Source of the DNA: Spirometra erinaceieuropaei
Lineage: Eukaryota; Platyhelminthes; Cestoda; Diphyllobothriidea; Diphyllobothriidae
Length of the DNA: 64,000 nucleotides
Direction: 5' to 3'
Assembly (NCBI GenBank): GCA_902702965.1
Contig: CACRXP010000038.1
Span: 1,243,238-1,307,237 of the forward strand
Shown here: piece by piece, positions 20,250 to 32,560 of the stretch
How positions within the stretch are numbered: position 1 is the stretch's first letter
Layout: each line of letters opens with the position of its first letter
Position numbers and translations under genes: made by a program
Notes under the pieces: generated by a model
Seen by the model: only the letters and a program-made list of their open reading frames with translations
What the model was told of the DNA's origin: nothing
The model's database searches: none

Positions 20250-23200
20250 GAACTTTCGCATTTTTGCCATTTGTTTAAAGAGCCATCAATTCAAATATCA
20301 GAATATCCCTCCAGTCCCAACTTACGTCTTCGCAGATCAGGAATACGCCCAGGTAAATTCGTATATGGACTTTTACGGGCGCCAAACGTTGCAAAAAAGT
20401 TCTAACTCATGGTCGAAAGTGTGGTAAGACGGAGGCAATGTGAAAATCATTTGTAACGCAAAGGGAAGAACAGTTTGAGGACGCCAATAGGCGGCAAAAT
20501 GAGGTTTAGAGGAAGATTATGTCGGAGTCCAGTTTAAACGATAGAATTCACGAAAATAGCTGACGTATTGGTCTTTATCTGCGCCTTCAGTTCGGCCACA
20601 CTGAACTGTTTATTCATTTGTGGTTGCACCGCGGCGTCAACGTCCGCTTAGACTGTCAGACACATAAAGCGGCTTTGGGGCAGTTTCACTATTAGTCTGC
20701 CAGACAACCACCAACTACTTTCTAATAGTTAAAATCCTTTTAAGCATTAGTGAGAATTTTTTTGTCCTCAACCTATATATATGAAGGAAGAAGATGCTAG
20801 CCATAGACCAGATGACGACAGAGAGCAACGTTTGCATAGTGAACTATTCCCGCAAATCACCGTCTATTATCAAGGATTGTTAAGAGTGGGATTAGGAAAG
20901 TGATCATTTATCCACACGAGACTCCTAGTGATTCGGAGGAGAGGTGGAAGCGGACTGCCGTGCAGTGCCAGCCCCCCGCACTTCAAACTGCGATCGGCTT
21001 CGCTTGCAATCCGAAGTGAGAGTTTGTTTTGCTCATGCAGGAAAACCAGTCGTATGACAATGCATATTTGAGGTAGAAGTGATCAGCGTCTCTTTTAAGC
21101 ACTGACTTTGACAATGAATGAATGCGAAAAAGATGAAGAGTCGAACACCGGAACACTGCGTTTATTGTCCTGAGCTTTCAGACTCGTACAGGAGTCCATC
21201 GTCAGAGGTAGAAGCAGCAGCAGCAGAACTAACGAATACTTCGGACATCGTAAGGGTATTACTCTTCCCTCAGCTTTTCTCCCAAGAATAATTTCGATGA
21301 GTTTTAGTATAATGAAAAATCAAACATAGTTCTCCCTTTTATCATTCGTCAAGCTAAATAAACAGTATAAAGACGCATTTTCCTCTGATATCCCTGATGT
21401 TGGTCCAATGGATCCCGCAGTGACTCTATTTTACCTGCGATCAGACTGAAAGCATAATAGTTGACTGCCTTAAATGAGGCTAAATTTAGCCAATGACTGA
21501 CTTCCTGTGAGTAGTCGGATTTCGACAGTGGAAATGTTTTCGTCGAAACCCGAGCTGGTGAGCCATCCACAGAACCTAGGAGATAAAAGCAAATGTTTTT
21601 TCAACATTCTCCTGGTTGCCCTCTGTTGTAAAAATTTCATTTCACCTAAACGACATGTTCTCACCACAGAATCGGGCATAGTTAGCTATGCAGTCAGACG
21701 GATTAGTGACGTGGCCAAATAAAAAATAGTGGTAAGCTCCTCTCTAACGTGTTTCAAACTGCCTAATTACCGTTCTCGGCATGACTTTCCTAGAACAGCC
21801 TGAGTAGGGGACGCAAATACATAAAGTTGCGCAGCGTTACGTAAAGCCTGTTACAAATTTTTTCTTCCATCCTGATCACCTGCCTTATCAAATCACCTTG
21901 AAGATGTATAAAATGCCCAGTCCTGCACGTAAGAGCATATCCAAACAGAATTGTCTTAGCTTATCATAGGCGGCCGACTTTGCATTGCTAAAACCAACGT
22001 TCATCTACTGAATGCGACCGAGTAAGGATTTTTGCGGAATGCTTCAATCCACAATTAGGAATCACACTTTTATCTCCTAAATATCTTGCATGTCTGACAG
22101 GGCTCAGCGTATTTTAAGGAGATATAACCGTGGGTAAACTTGGGAGGCCAAATTCACACGCGGTACTTGTGTATAACTTCGGACGTTTTCACAGATAGTG
22201 ACATCAAAAAACCAGCAGTCAGTGCACTAAATGTATCCAAAACGCATTCAATGTTCATTCAGCCTCCTCAGACCAAGCTTCTAAGGCAGCTGAACAGTTT
22301 ATAAGATTTCGTTCTATTCAAGATTGTAAGTAAACATACCCGCAGCCTGTCTCAGTCTAGTAGCTCGATTGACTTGGGCCGGAAAATCTTTGGAATGTCA
22401 GGTTTATTAAAGGTAACATCCATTCATAAATTCTATGCTAGTTTAGCTGGGATGTTTTTTCGGGTACCCGATTGAATTTTTCGGAGCACCAAATAAGAAT
22501 GCGGTTTGGGGAATAGTGACTTGAATGTCAAAATATGGACCTGTACCATCGGCCTCTGAAACCATAATTAAGGATAACAGGTCTGATTTAGATTATCATC
22601 GTGCTTAGCGACGATGCGCTAAAAAAGATGACACAAAGCTGTTATTAAGCAGAACGGAGAACAAAGTTGGATCCTTATTGACTAGGCACAATTAATGATA
22701 ACAACCGCATACCCCTTAAAAAGACTTTTTTTCGTTCGCAAAAGTTTTACATCTTTCAATGTCTTAGTCATAAACTGTACCTAAGATGACAATTAAATCA
22801 CAGTCGTCGCTCGCATCAAGAAAATGATGCAAATTTTCAAGCTACATGTCACCGTTACGTTTAAGTGTGCTGCAAAAACTAACGCGTCAGTGCTTTTAGA
22901 AAGCCACCAATTGAGACGGGAGTGTCCCTCGATAACCCTCATTTGTGTGGCGATTGGCAGCGTACGACGGCCATAGTGGAGTTAAAGTTTTCACAAAATC
23001 GATCCTAATGTTAAATTCAAAGGCCCGCTAACTATGATGTAAAAAGGTGGAAACTGACGTCGATGAGTGCGATTTAACGGAATGCATTTTTTGAGACATG
23101 AAAAGTGCCATTGAGGTTAGTGGAAAAGCAGATCCGCTTCAGGATTTGGAGAACAGAAAGCAGATGCTGTAGAGAAACCATTTTTGGAGAATAACTTTAC

Positions 23201-24722
23201 TACTGGAAATATTAAACGAAATGCAAGCAACAAATGATTCAGACAAATAACCCAACAGAAATAGAACACAGTCCACTGCACGCAATGCAAAAATGAACTG
23301 ATTTTGAACCACCTACTGATATTTATGCGTCAGACTTGCCTCGAAATCAGTCTTTCGCTTTAGACGTATATGCCTGCCGTCTTCTCATAAGTATGCGCTG
23401 TATGTTTGCATTTGTTGATCATCAAAATTTCTGTCAGGAACTTGGGTAAAACTGGAATCGTAGCGAGGGTGGAAGACAGTGGAAGACACTCAAACTCTCC
23501 ACTCACAACTCGTAATGTAAATATGCATTACAAAATCGCAATGTCAAAACTCTTAAATCGCAGACTCAACCTGTAAACCAAGTCATGGTTTCCTAATTAT
23601 TACGCTGTTTCTGTTATCATGAGGTCAAAACTTAAAATTACAGAGCCATATACATGTTCAACTACTTCTACCTATGAATAAGAGATAGGAATCTGAGTGG
23701 CTAGTCTCCACAAGTGCCTGTTCTTTGCAATGACAAACTATTGGCAGCCTAAGACTTTAATATAGGTATTCCATGGAGGCTATTAATTAAATATTATTGG
23801 AGAATCCAAACTATTTAAAAGTCAATTACCTAAGGTCAAAAATAAAGACAGTTTTTAAACAGTAAGTTTTTAAAAACGTTGAAAAATTATCAAAGTGCAA
23901 GCGGATTTATAACTACGGGGAACTGTTCACGGACAAGACACTGATTTTTCCTGAAGGATAAATGTCAAAAACCGGGATCAAGGAGGGGCGTCCATGTGCG
24001 CATTTATATGGTTGTGTACAGTTCTTTAGTTGATTTAGGAGTGTCTGTTGCTCTGATCGTGTAAGTGAGTCACCAAAGCGTATCGCCGACCTGCATGCTT
24101 TTGTTTGGAGAACAGTTGTTACCGCAGCACTGAAAAAAATAGAAAAATAATTAAAGTTCCTGTGAGAAACGAGGACTGTGTCATTTTGTGAATCTTAAAT
24201 ATAAGGCATTTTCACGGTAAGATAGCGTACCATAGAAATTTGCAGACAAGAAAGTGCCTAGTTAGATTGAAAATATAAAAAATAACTGGTGGAGACGCGT
24301 GTATTACTGCGAAGTGCATGACAATCTAGGCATACCTGAATCAACATTCCACAGTCAGGGGCTAATAACCTCAGCGACATGTAAGAATTAAAAATAAACA
24401 ATTGTCTGACCCTCATTAACAGTCTTCTGCCTTCATTTTTTACAAGTCATCTGACATTTATTATAACGAAAATGAAGAATTTGTCGGGGTAGTTCATTCA
24501 TACATCACATGCAGGCTCGTATTTGGTCAAATGTAATACTGCCAAATGTCTGCCTTCAGAAGAAGGGATCAACACTTAACAGTTTCCCAAAACAGGAAGG
24601 AGGCTCCTGACTTATGAGCTTCGCTCTGTTGTTGAATTCTTGTTTGTGTATGGTCCCGCCTTAATGGCTGGCCTATGTGCAAGCATATAAAAATTAGGTC
24701 CTATACATACATATATGTTCAC
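20250..24722. other. Intergenic or 3' flank, no gene recognised
   Basis: About 4.5 kb without a supported exon on either strand. It starts with the IFT172 3' UTR. The only item noted is a hammerhead-like core on the minus strand at 21176-21205. The remaining MLH3-like C-terminal exons expected on the minus strand were looked for by motif and not found. Confidence 0.5.
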
Positions 24723-25100
24723 CTTAGATATTCTGTTCCATCGGGAGAAGGGTGGTCAAAACCACGTCTATTTAGACGGCAGGTGACAAAGTTCTTAAGT
24801 AGTCGCTGAAAGTTTTGAGAAATTGACCATGTAGAGCCGAGTCTGATTGGCAAACCGGTAATAACAATAGATCCATTTGCTGACAACGTCGCTTTAACAC
24901 CAAACACGGACAGATCGGAGGAGAATTTGGTCCATTTTCTCTCGCCCACTTTAATAGATAGGTCCAAAGTTAGCGGCTTAGCCAAACAAAAGGACCGCAT
25001 ATGCCTTATACGCAAGTTTGCGAGTGAAGCCTGCCATTCACGAAGAAGTTTCTCCAGTAATATACGTTCGTGCGCAGCGTGCTGATCAAGTGCGAACACA
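24723..25100 (-). CDS. MLH3: MLH3-like exon with the DQHAAHER metal-binding motif
   Basis: On the minus strand the acceptor CCTAACAACAG ends at 25101 and the donor AAG|GTGAAC lies at 24722-24721, so both edges are canonical. It codes about 125 residues, from V-F-ALDQHAAHER to GTEYLR. The frame is uninterrupted. Confidence 0.75.
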
Positions 25101-25225
25101 CTGTTGTTAGGTCTAAACGAGTACTATACCGCGTGCAAGAACATTCTAGTTTCAGTATTATCATTCCATTTTCTAGATACCCAACAACGCTCATTTGTTC
25201 TAGTTTAAAATCGTCATGTGAATGA
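24723..25225 (-). CDS. MLH3: MLH3-like MutL C-terminal fragment (two exons)
   Basis: MutL homologues pair in DNA mismatch repair and meiotic crossover resolution; MLH3 carries the endonuclease metal-binding motif DQHA(X)2E(X)4E. The minus strand encodes VFALDQHAAHERILLEKLL, containing that motif in full, followed by a regulatory-domain-like stretch with CLAKPLTLDL and IVITGLPIRLG. The upstream exon reads FKLEQMSVVGYLENGMIILK, matching the strand that precedes the motif in MLH3 and PMS2. The AAHER variant favours MLH3 over PMS2. Only two exons (25225-25130 and 25100-24723) are visible, separated by a 29-nt intron. The rest of the gene was not found, so it may be a partial copy or have very long introns. 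Confidence 0.7.
25130..25225 (-). CDS. MLH3: MLH3-like upstream exon
   Basis: It reads HSHDDFKLEQMSVVGYLENG then MIILKLECSCTR, ending at CG of a split codon followed by GTATAG at 25129-25124. The 5' edge is uncertain; a usable AG lies at 25227-25226. Joining the CG to the T at 25100 restores the frame into VFALDQHAAHER. Confidence 0.6.
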
Positions 25226-27069
25226 CTCATGACAGAAACCCAAAATATTTTTGAAATTCCGCCATGTGTTTGTTTAGTTAAGCCCGAATGTCGAGGATCC
25301 TTGGTGGGGTAAGTGCAAGGTCACAGTGTTATTCTATTCGGTAGCACTCGGGAAACTCTGTTAATTACCCAACCAGTCAAATATAAAGGCCCAAAATTTA
25401 TCATGGAATTAAAGGTTCCTGTGTATTCTGTTGTTTATTTCCTTGGATAAGCATTAGCATATAAGTCAAGTTTGGAATTAAAATGTTACCTAGAAAGCTG
25501 AGGGTTATACACGGGCGAGGGGAGGAGTAACTGACATCAGTAGCTAAGTAGTGTGAAGTAGGGGCATTGAAGTTTGAAACCTGGAGGTCGGGGTTTGGTG
25601 CAGTTAAACTGAGAAAAAAAACTAATAAAGTGATACAGGAGCCGAGGCTGCTTAGAGGTTAAACATCAAACGTCCAGAAAAATGAGCAAGATTCAGCGAA
25701 ACGCTTTAAAACAGGGAAACGAGCCTCGGACTATTTAAAATCAACCTAAAACAAGGGTATATGCAACGGACGGACCGTATGTGAAGCTATTATTATGTCT
25801 AACCCCCCAGTGGATCATAATGTCAGGTTTTAGAGGCGGCAAAAACCGATATCATAATATATGACCAGGAGAGAGAAATGTCGGCGTCTTCTCGCGCATT
25901 TTTCAACAACGGATCAGTGGGGATTGGCGCGTTCGATGCTTCGTCATGGCTTTACCGGGTTGTCCTGTCTATCCTCGCCCCCGTAGCACCCTGCAGCCCG
26001 GGGTCCAGTGAGAGCAAGATGGGGTCGTACTGGCATATGGTGCTCGGTTGGGTCAATTTCTTTGTAGTTGTAAAGGCCAAACTCGAGTTCTTAACCTTAG
26101 TGCACTGAATGCACGGTATGAATCTGAAAGAGTCTACGGTCATACTTTATACGAATTTCATTCTGGACATCTGAGCATTAGCATATAAAACAATGTGGGT
26201 ACTTGGGGTGCGAACGGTGCCAAATCAGGGCAATTTAGAATAGCACAACAAGGGAATGGGAAACGAAGGACGTAGATCGCACTGAATTAGGACACATGCG
26301 CATTAATGAAGGCCTGTGGTAGACAACCGCCGGCCACATCACATCACCACATTTTTCCCCACCAGCACCTGCAAAAATTAAGCAGGAGGGATGGGCAAAT
26401 AAGAAGAGCAGGCACAAAACGGACCACATTTTAGGAAAATTACTTACAGTATTTGAGATTATTATAATTATAGGGGCTCCTCATCGCATGAAATATAAAC
26501 TGTAAATCCACACGCACAAAGTGGCAAAATGGCTAAAACAGATCTATGTTGCTGCCGGAATGAAAGGAGACCAATATGGCGCGCATCATGTGATGTCACA
26601 GCTGTGTGGACTCATATAAGTGATTCTATAGCAGGACCCCTAGACAGTTGGCCCTAGTAAAGTCACTGACATCATAATCGGGGTTAGACGCAAAAAATAA
26701 ACGGTGATGATTTGTGCTGGAGTGGAGAGCCACTGAAGTGAATCGTTGAATATGTGTTTAAATTGTCTGTCAAGTAGATGTCTACATCCGGCTCACCCAT
26801 CTTATGTTCACAATCTTAATTTTTGTAATGTAGTACCTATGTGCGATGAAAACATTGGCAAACACTGCTTGCGGGAAACGAAGGCAATGGCGCGACAGTA
26901 TCAAATACAAGAGAGACATGAAAAGGCACCGTAACTTCAACTCTGCCAATTCAAGAATCTGCGGGTACTACTTTTGTGGCACGAACATAAGAGAAATAAG
27001 CTCTACAAGGTCCAGGGGAGTACGAGTTACCGATCTCCACCCCAGAACCTGTGCCAAAATAAGAGGAGA
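25226..27069. other. Intergenic or intronic, nothing recognised
   Basis: No open frame here carries a recognisable motif. The right end grades into a decayed LINE beginning near 27070. Confidence 0.4.
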
Positions 27070-28450
27070 ATGGGAAGTTCAGGATCGCCGTCTGATGTTA
27101 ATAACTATCGGTGCTTGCACAGAACGCCGTCTCTAGCAAAGCCTCTTGAAAGAATAAATTTCAATGAAATTTTTGATTTCTGTCTATCTAATCGGCTTCT
27201 GAGCTCCAGTCAGCTTGGGGTTTTACCTTAACGATCCTGCGAAACTTCAGTATATATGAGGGATAGAGGCAGTGCCATTTGGTATTTCTTAATCTAATGA
27301 CTTCTCTTCGTAATGAGCAGCAGTCAGTGGTAGTTATGCACTTTGATCTTAGCAAGGCCTTTGACAAGGTGCCCCATAGATGTCTTTGAATAAAATTGGA
27401 AGCTCTCGGCATGCAGCCGCCTCTACTCGACTTCATCAGGTCCTATCTGTTCAACCCATACCAGAAAGTCATGGTCGGTAATAGCTACTCGACACCTCAC
27501 TAGATCACGAGTGGCGTACTTCAAGGCACTGTTCCGCGTCCGCTACTCTTCCTTCTTTACATCAATGATTTTTAAGCTGAACTCGAAAATTCGCAAATTT
27601 TTTTTATGCCGATGACCTCAAGTGTATTTACTCATATTCTAAGGACACCGCAAATGTTGCGTTGAAATAATTAATGCCGATTTACAACACTTAAACAGAT
27701 GGGATTCAACATGGCAGATGTAGTTTCATGTCTTTTGGCCCTACCAAACTTCCTGCGCCCTTAGCTTTTCGGAATAACTCACTCTAAGAATGCTTCCCCA
27801 TAAAAGAATTTGGTCTAAGTGATGCAAATAAGCTTGCTTTAGCACCTCATGCAGACAAAACCTTTGCCAAGACGCGCAGATATGTGGATTCATATCGCAT
27901 TATATGTTACTTCCGGAAATGAAGCTAGGACTTTATCAAATGTTTGTTCTTCCAGTCCTCGAATACTGCTGCCCTTTCTTTGGTTTATTGAACGCCTGTG
28001 ACTGCTATACGATCGAAAATGTTCAGAGACTTTTCACCCGGAAACTGTTCTCTTAAGTCGCACTCGGTACTTCTTGTGCTCAGAGATGTTAACTGACGAA
28101 CATTAAGTTTTTGTGGGTTAGAAAACGCGAAGCTGTACTTTGCTTCATTTTTCGCATTACCTCTAGCTTCAATGTTCCGTTCATTGAAACTCTCACTCCG
28201 AGAGATCGGTCTTATGCCACGCGCAACTCCTCTATGGTGATTCCGCCGCCTCTTTGAACTACATCTAAGCGCTCCCTCTTTTTTTGCTTCCAAGTATGCC
28301 TTCCTTTGGAATAATCTTCCCCCAGAAATTAGGTCATCGCCTAAGTTACTGGTATTCAAGTCGAAATTACGCAAACACCTTACACTGGAAAGTATAAAGG
28401 CACTTTTAAAGGTTCCATTCCCGAACACTCAGCTTATTGACTTCGAGAAG
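27070..28450 (+). pseudogene. Decayed LINE reverse transcriptase (copy G)
   Basis: Several frames together retrace a non-LTR reverse transcriptase: SGSPSDVNNYRCLHRTPSLA, VVMHFDLSKAFDKVPHRCL, ITSGVLQGTVPRPLLFLLYI, a broken FADD box, then MKLGLYQMFVLPVLEYCCPF and VQRLFTRKLF. It contains multiple stops and frameshifts and has no intact endonuclease upstream. It is related to copy F (37.5-42.6 kb) by the palm and C-terminal spacing. Confidence 0.75.
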
Positions 28451-28782
28451 GGTCCTCCTGGCATTTAGTGGTAGACCAAGTGGAAACCCTCACTCATATC
28501 TTTGAAACTGCCTGTTTTGAATTGGTTTCTAAATCTACTGCTACCACTCCTCCCCCATAGCGACAATTTTCGCGGTTTTTGATGTCATCTCCCACATTCC
28601 GACCTCATGCGGTCTGTCGACGCTCACGGCTCAGCCCTCAGCATTGGCCATCTACTAGTAGTTTGGTCGTACCTCGCCTCCCCACTCCTCAGCTGGGCTC
28701 GAAGCGTACTGTGGCCGATCGCGTCTGGGTTCCTCTCGTCTGGCCTCTTTGACGCGAATAGTCTCACCCGGCGTACCAATCC

Positions 28783-28943
28783 TGTCCTGACGATGTCAGT
28801 TCTGAATCCCGTATACAATACCACATGCAAGCCAGTCCTGTCCGACCCGCATACGTATCCCTCAAGGCTGACATTTCATTCTGCCCTGACGATGTCCGAT
28901 TATAATCCGTTATATACCGCCACATGCAGACCAGTCCTGCCCA
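28783..28943 (+). repeat. Two-copy imperfect tandem repeat (~106-bp period)
   Basis: CCTGACGATGTC, then AATCC(C/G)(T)TATA, then CCACATGCA(A/G)(G/A)CCAGTCCTG occurs at 28790-28843 and again at 28895-28943. It sits between LINE copies G and C and may be a 3' UTR feature. No function is evident. Confidence 0.6.
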
Positions 28944-29044
28944 CATTTTTCTGTTCTTATTAATAGCGAGGGTTTCATTTCTCCCGTAAAATAAATCCAG
29001 TCATTTTTAAACTTTTAGGTGGAGTTTTTTTCAACGCTCGCTAA

Positions 29045-30730
29045 TCATTTTTCGCAACGGACTAAAAATTCAGAAATATGAAGGGAGCTTTCAAAGCCTC
29101 TTTCGACTCTCTTTGAGCTGTCAATGAGAACAGGAAGGCTGCCCTCACAGTGGAAGACAGCTAACCTCGTTCCATTGCATAAGGGAGGTAGCAGGATGAC
29201 AGCAAGCAGCTTTAGGCCTATTAGCTTAACTTGATTCCCTTGCAAAACGATGGAAGCTATAGTAAAAAGCGCTATACAGCAATTCTATGAAGAAAATAAC
29301 ATCTTGCAGGATTTTCAGCATGGCTTCCGGAGAGGACGTTCCTGCCTCTCAAATCTGCTAGCCTGTCTGGAGATCTGGACCAGGGCTCTAGAAGAGGGTT
29401 TTGAGGTCGATGTCGTGTACATCGATTTCCGCAAAGCTTTTGAGACTGTCCCGCACCAACGTCTTCTTCACAAATTGAGCGCCATCGGCATCCGGGGAGA
29501 TCTTCTGAACTGGATTAGGGCGTTTCTGGTTGGTCGGAAACAACGTGTCTGTATCGGGGATGATATGTCAGAATGGGTGAACGTGACCAGTCGTGTGCCT
29601 CAAGGCTCAGTTCTGGTACCATTGCTATTCCTCCTTTATGTTAATGACAGCCTTCAGGAACTCGACTGTGCCAAAATAATGTTTGCTGACGACGTTAAGC
29701 TCGGGCAAGTCATTAAGAGTCCTAACGACCAGAGATCCCTCCAAAACAATCTTCATCGACTGCAAGCGTGGTCGAAGAAATGGCTTCTAGATTTCAATGT
29801 GGAGAAGTGTGCCGTCCTTCATATGCGTCCAACCAACTCTCATTCAAATGAGAGCCTGAGGACATATCACCAGAAAGATATAAGGCTCCCCGCAGAATCT
29901 TCGCAGAAGGATCTCGGGGTTTGGATACAGAAGAACCTGAAACCAACACTGCAGTGCCACAAGGCTGCAAAAAACGCCATGGGAGTGCTGCATGCAATAA
30001 AAAGGGCTTTCGTAAATTTCGACCAAGACCTTTTTGGGAGAGTTTACGGCACATTTGTTCTGCCCCACTTAGAATATGGCATACAAGCATGGCGGCCATG
30101 GTTGTTAAAGGACCAAGAATGCCTCGAACGGGTACAACGGCGTGCAACAAAGCTGGTAAACGGTCTAAAAAGCCATTCCTACACAGACAGACTGAATTGC
30201 CTTAATTTATTCCCTCTGTGTTACAGGCAGCAAAGAGGTGATCTTATCCTCGTCTACAAGATAATATCGTCTACAAGATAATACATGGCCTTGAGTATGG
30301 ACTTAAATTTGAGGACATGTTTCAGTGGCACCTTTCACCCAATCTTCGTGGTCACCCGATGAAGTTACGGACAACAATGTCCAGGCTGAATCTCCGTTCT
30401 GAATTTTTCACGCAGAGGGTAGTGGAGAAATGGAACGATCTCCCTCAGTCAGTCGTGGAGGCTACATCCCTGCAACTCTTCAAGAAACGCTTGGATGATT
30501 ATTTGTGTCCCCTGTTTTCCCTCGACAGTCTGAATCTGAATTAATACGCCTGGTCCAGACAATTATTTTCTCTGAGACAATGCTACTCAAATGAACCAAG
30601 TACTGTTTTAATCGTGAACATTTTTTGTTCGTGTACAGTTATTCTAACGAGCTGACATGTAATCAATAGGGTTTTCAAAGGCTTTGCCTATTATCCTTAC
30701 CAAATAAACTGAATAAACTGAACTGAATTA
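29045..30730 (+). pseudogene. LINE reverse transcriptase, 5'-truncated (copy C)
   Basis: The frame at 29250-30281 carries QHGFRRGRSC, VYIDFRKAFETVPH, VPQGSVLVPLLFLLYVND, MFADDVKL and LGVWIQKNLKP, the palm and thumb of a CR1/Jockey-type reverse transcriptase. The upstream part (29100-29250) is in the same frame with an in-frame TGA at SLT*FPCKTM. A 17-bp tandem duplication near 30254-30287 (TCGTCTACAAGATAATA twice) shifts the frame; the C-terminus continues at 30282-30544 ending SLDSLNLN. The 3' tail near 30700-30728 has repeated AATAAACTGA-type units, the usual CR1-like terminus. No endonuclease domain remains. Confidence 0.85.
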
Positions 30731-30789
30731 ATTGCATTTGGTACAGATTCTGCCTACCTCGTTTTAAATTCGCATGCAAATGTATTTTT

Positions 30790-32560
30790 ACTTGTTTACA
30801 TGGGACCCTGACGGGTGTTTAATAAATGTGTTATGCATTTATTTATCACCTCCGTTGACTTTCCCTTAAGTATCAGCCCAGGAATTTCGTCGCGTGCAGG
30901 AGACTTATATAGTTTTATTTGACAGAGTAAACGTCTTACTTCTTCGATGGAAACGGCAACGGTTTCAATGACGACAGTATCTTGGCGCATTTGAAGATCC
31001 CGTCTGTTTCGCTCCATTTCAAACTGCTGATTTTCTTCTGAGGACTCCTCTGTAAAAACCGATTGAAAAAACTAAGACAGTAATTGCACTTTCTGTGGCC
31101 CCTTAACTAATAAGTTTCCTAGGCTATCCTTTTTACACGCAATATCGCCCCTATGTTCCCTCCTACTGCGGGTGCACCTGTAAAACGTCTTGGGACATGT
31201 TATGGATTCTGCTATCAGTCGGCGCTTGAATGCATTTCTAGCAACACGTATTTTTTGCGGCATTTATTACGCTGATCCTAATAATCGGCGAATGACTTTG
31301 GATCTCAGAAATGCAACTACCTTTTCCAAGCCTCTGTCTCTTCTTCATATTCTTTTTTGTCGTCGTATTGGCCAATGGCAGTCGCTCACATTGTCTCGTT
31401 ATTTTTATTGGACAATGGGAGACAATTAGACACTCTATAATCCAGCGAAAGTACTGCCAGAATTCTTCTGAATCTTCCACGTTGACTAACCAGGTTTCCT
31501 TCAAAAGAGTACGCCTCATTGCGTTAAAGTCACTCTTCCAAATATTTTTGCGCCTATTGATTTTTGGTTGTTGGTTGAATAGGAGAGAGCACACGCAGGT
31601 AAATGCAATACGATCGCTTAAACCGAGTGGAGGTTGTGGATTCACTTCTCTTATGACTCCTTCTTTACTGAAAATGAGATCTAAACAGCTAGATCTTTGT
31701 CCTTCCCTCAGGCTTGTTCCGAATTTTATGAATTGTTGGAATTGGTGCCGTTGATTCGGGTACGCCTTTTATAACTACATTTTGCTTGCGACTTAATCTA
31801 GCATCCGGTGTTGTCGCACATCCTTTGACTGACTGAGCGTTCTCTCTTAGTTTACTTGTTTCGCCAGCTCCGGATGAACTGGCCACTGGGCTTGCGGAAC
31901 TCATATCCGTGTACGATTGATTCATCTTCGTGTTGATAACGCTTCATTCTGTGTTTCCGTGTTGTTCGGCGAAAAAGCCAACCTCAATTTCTTTTGAAGC
32001 TTCATTTCTGGCTTGGTTTCGGTCCACAAGCTGTTCCGATATCTTCATTGTTCAATATATTTGAGAGGCTCCGGCGGTCCTTCGTAGGCCTTCTGGCCAT
32101 CTTCCTTAGCTGGTCTGTGTGTATGTAAGCGGCTTTCGTTTTTTTTGACCGTACAGAGGTGCGTTTTGTTTTGCTGGGATGTTTCTTTGTTATCTGAGTT
32201 CACTTTGGCTGGTCTTTTTCTCGCCTGAGAGACTGGCATCCTACTGTGTCTAGTTCCTTGGACGAGCCGTCGCCAGGTTCAGGGTTTAGTTAGGCTAAAG
32301 AAGCCGTGGTTGCATATGTTTTTTCGTATTCAGGATTGCCGAATTCGTTGGCTTCTTCTCTTCACGTAAGTGGTGAGTAAGATTCCTTAACTTCTCTACC
32401 TCCATATTTAGACCTTTTAATTTCCACCCCATTTTCGAAAATTTATGGATGAGTCCGAAACAGGTGGTACAGATTTCATCGCTGTATGCGACATCCCCCA
32501 AAGTCACTAGACTTTTTGCCCGTTTCTTCCTCTGGCACGCAACGTTAAAAATCGTCACTT
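30790..32560 (-). pseudogene. Decayed LINE with ORF1 and internal deletion (copy B)
   Basis: Minus-strand order: ORF1-like frame 32558-32295 (ACQRKKRAKSLVTLGDVAYS, VEKLRNL coiled stretch), 32239-32045, then 31925-31689 ending RKQNVVIKGVPES. It then jumps to the end of the endonuclease (QRSSCLDLIFSKEG, PPLGLSDRIAF) and on to RT-linker frames at 31263-31072 and 31017-30796. Most of the endonuclease between ORF1 and SCLDLIF is absent, so an internal deletion fused them. The SDH catalytic triplet is SDR here. It abuts copy C head to head. Confidence 0.7.

Noticed and set aside
20330..20356. Possible tiny exon after the IFT172 stop (acceptor CTTCGCAG, donor CAG|GTAAAT)
   Set aside because: IFT172 already ends with a family-typical C-terminus at 20249, and the piece encodes only a few residues.
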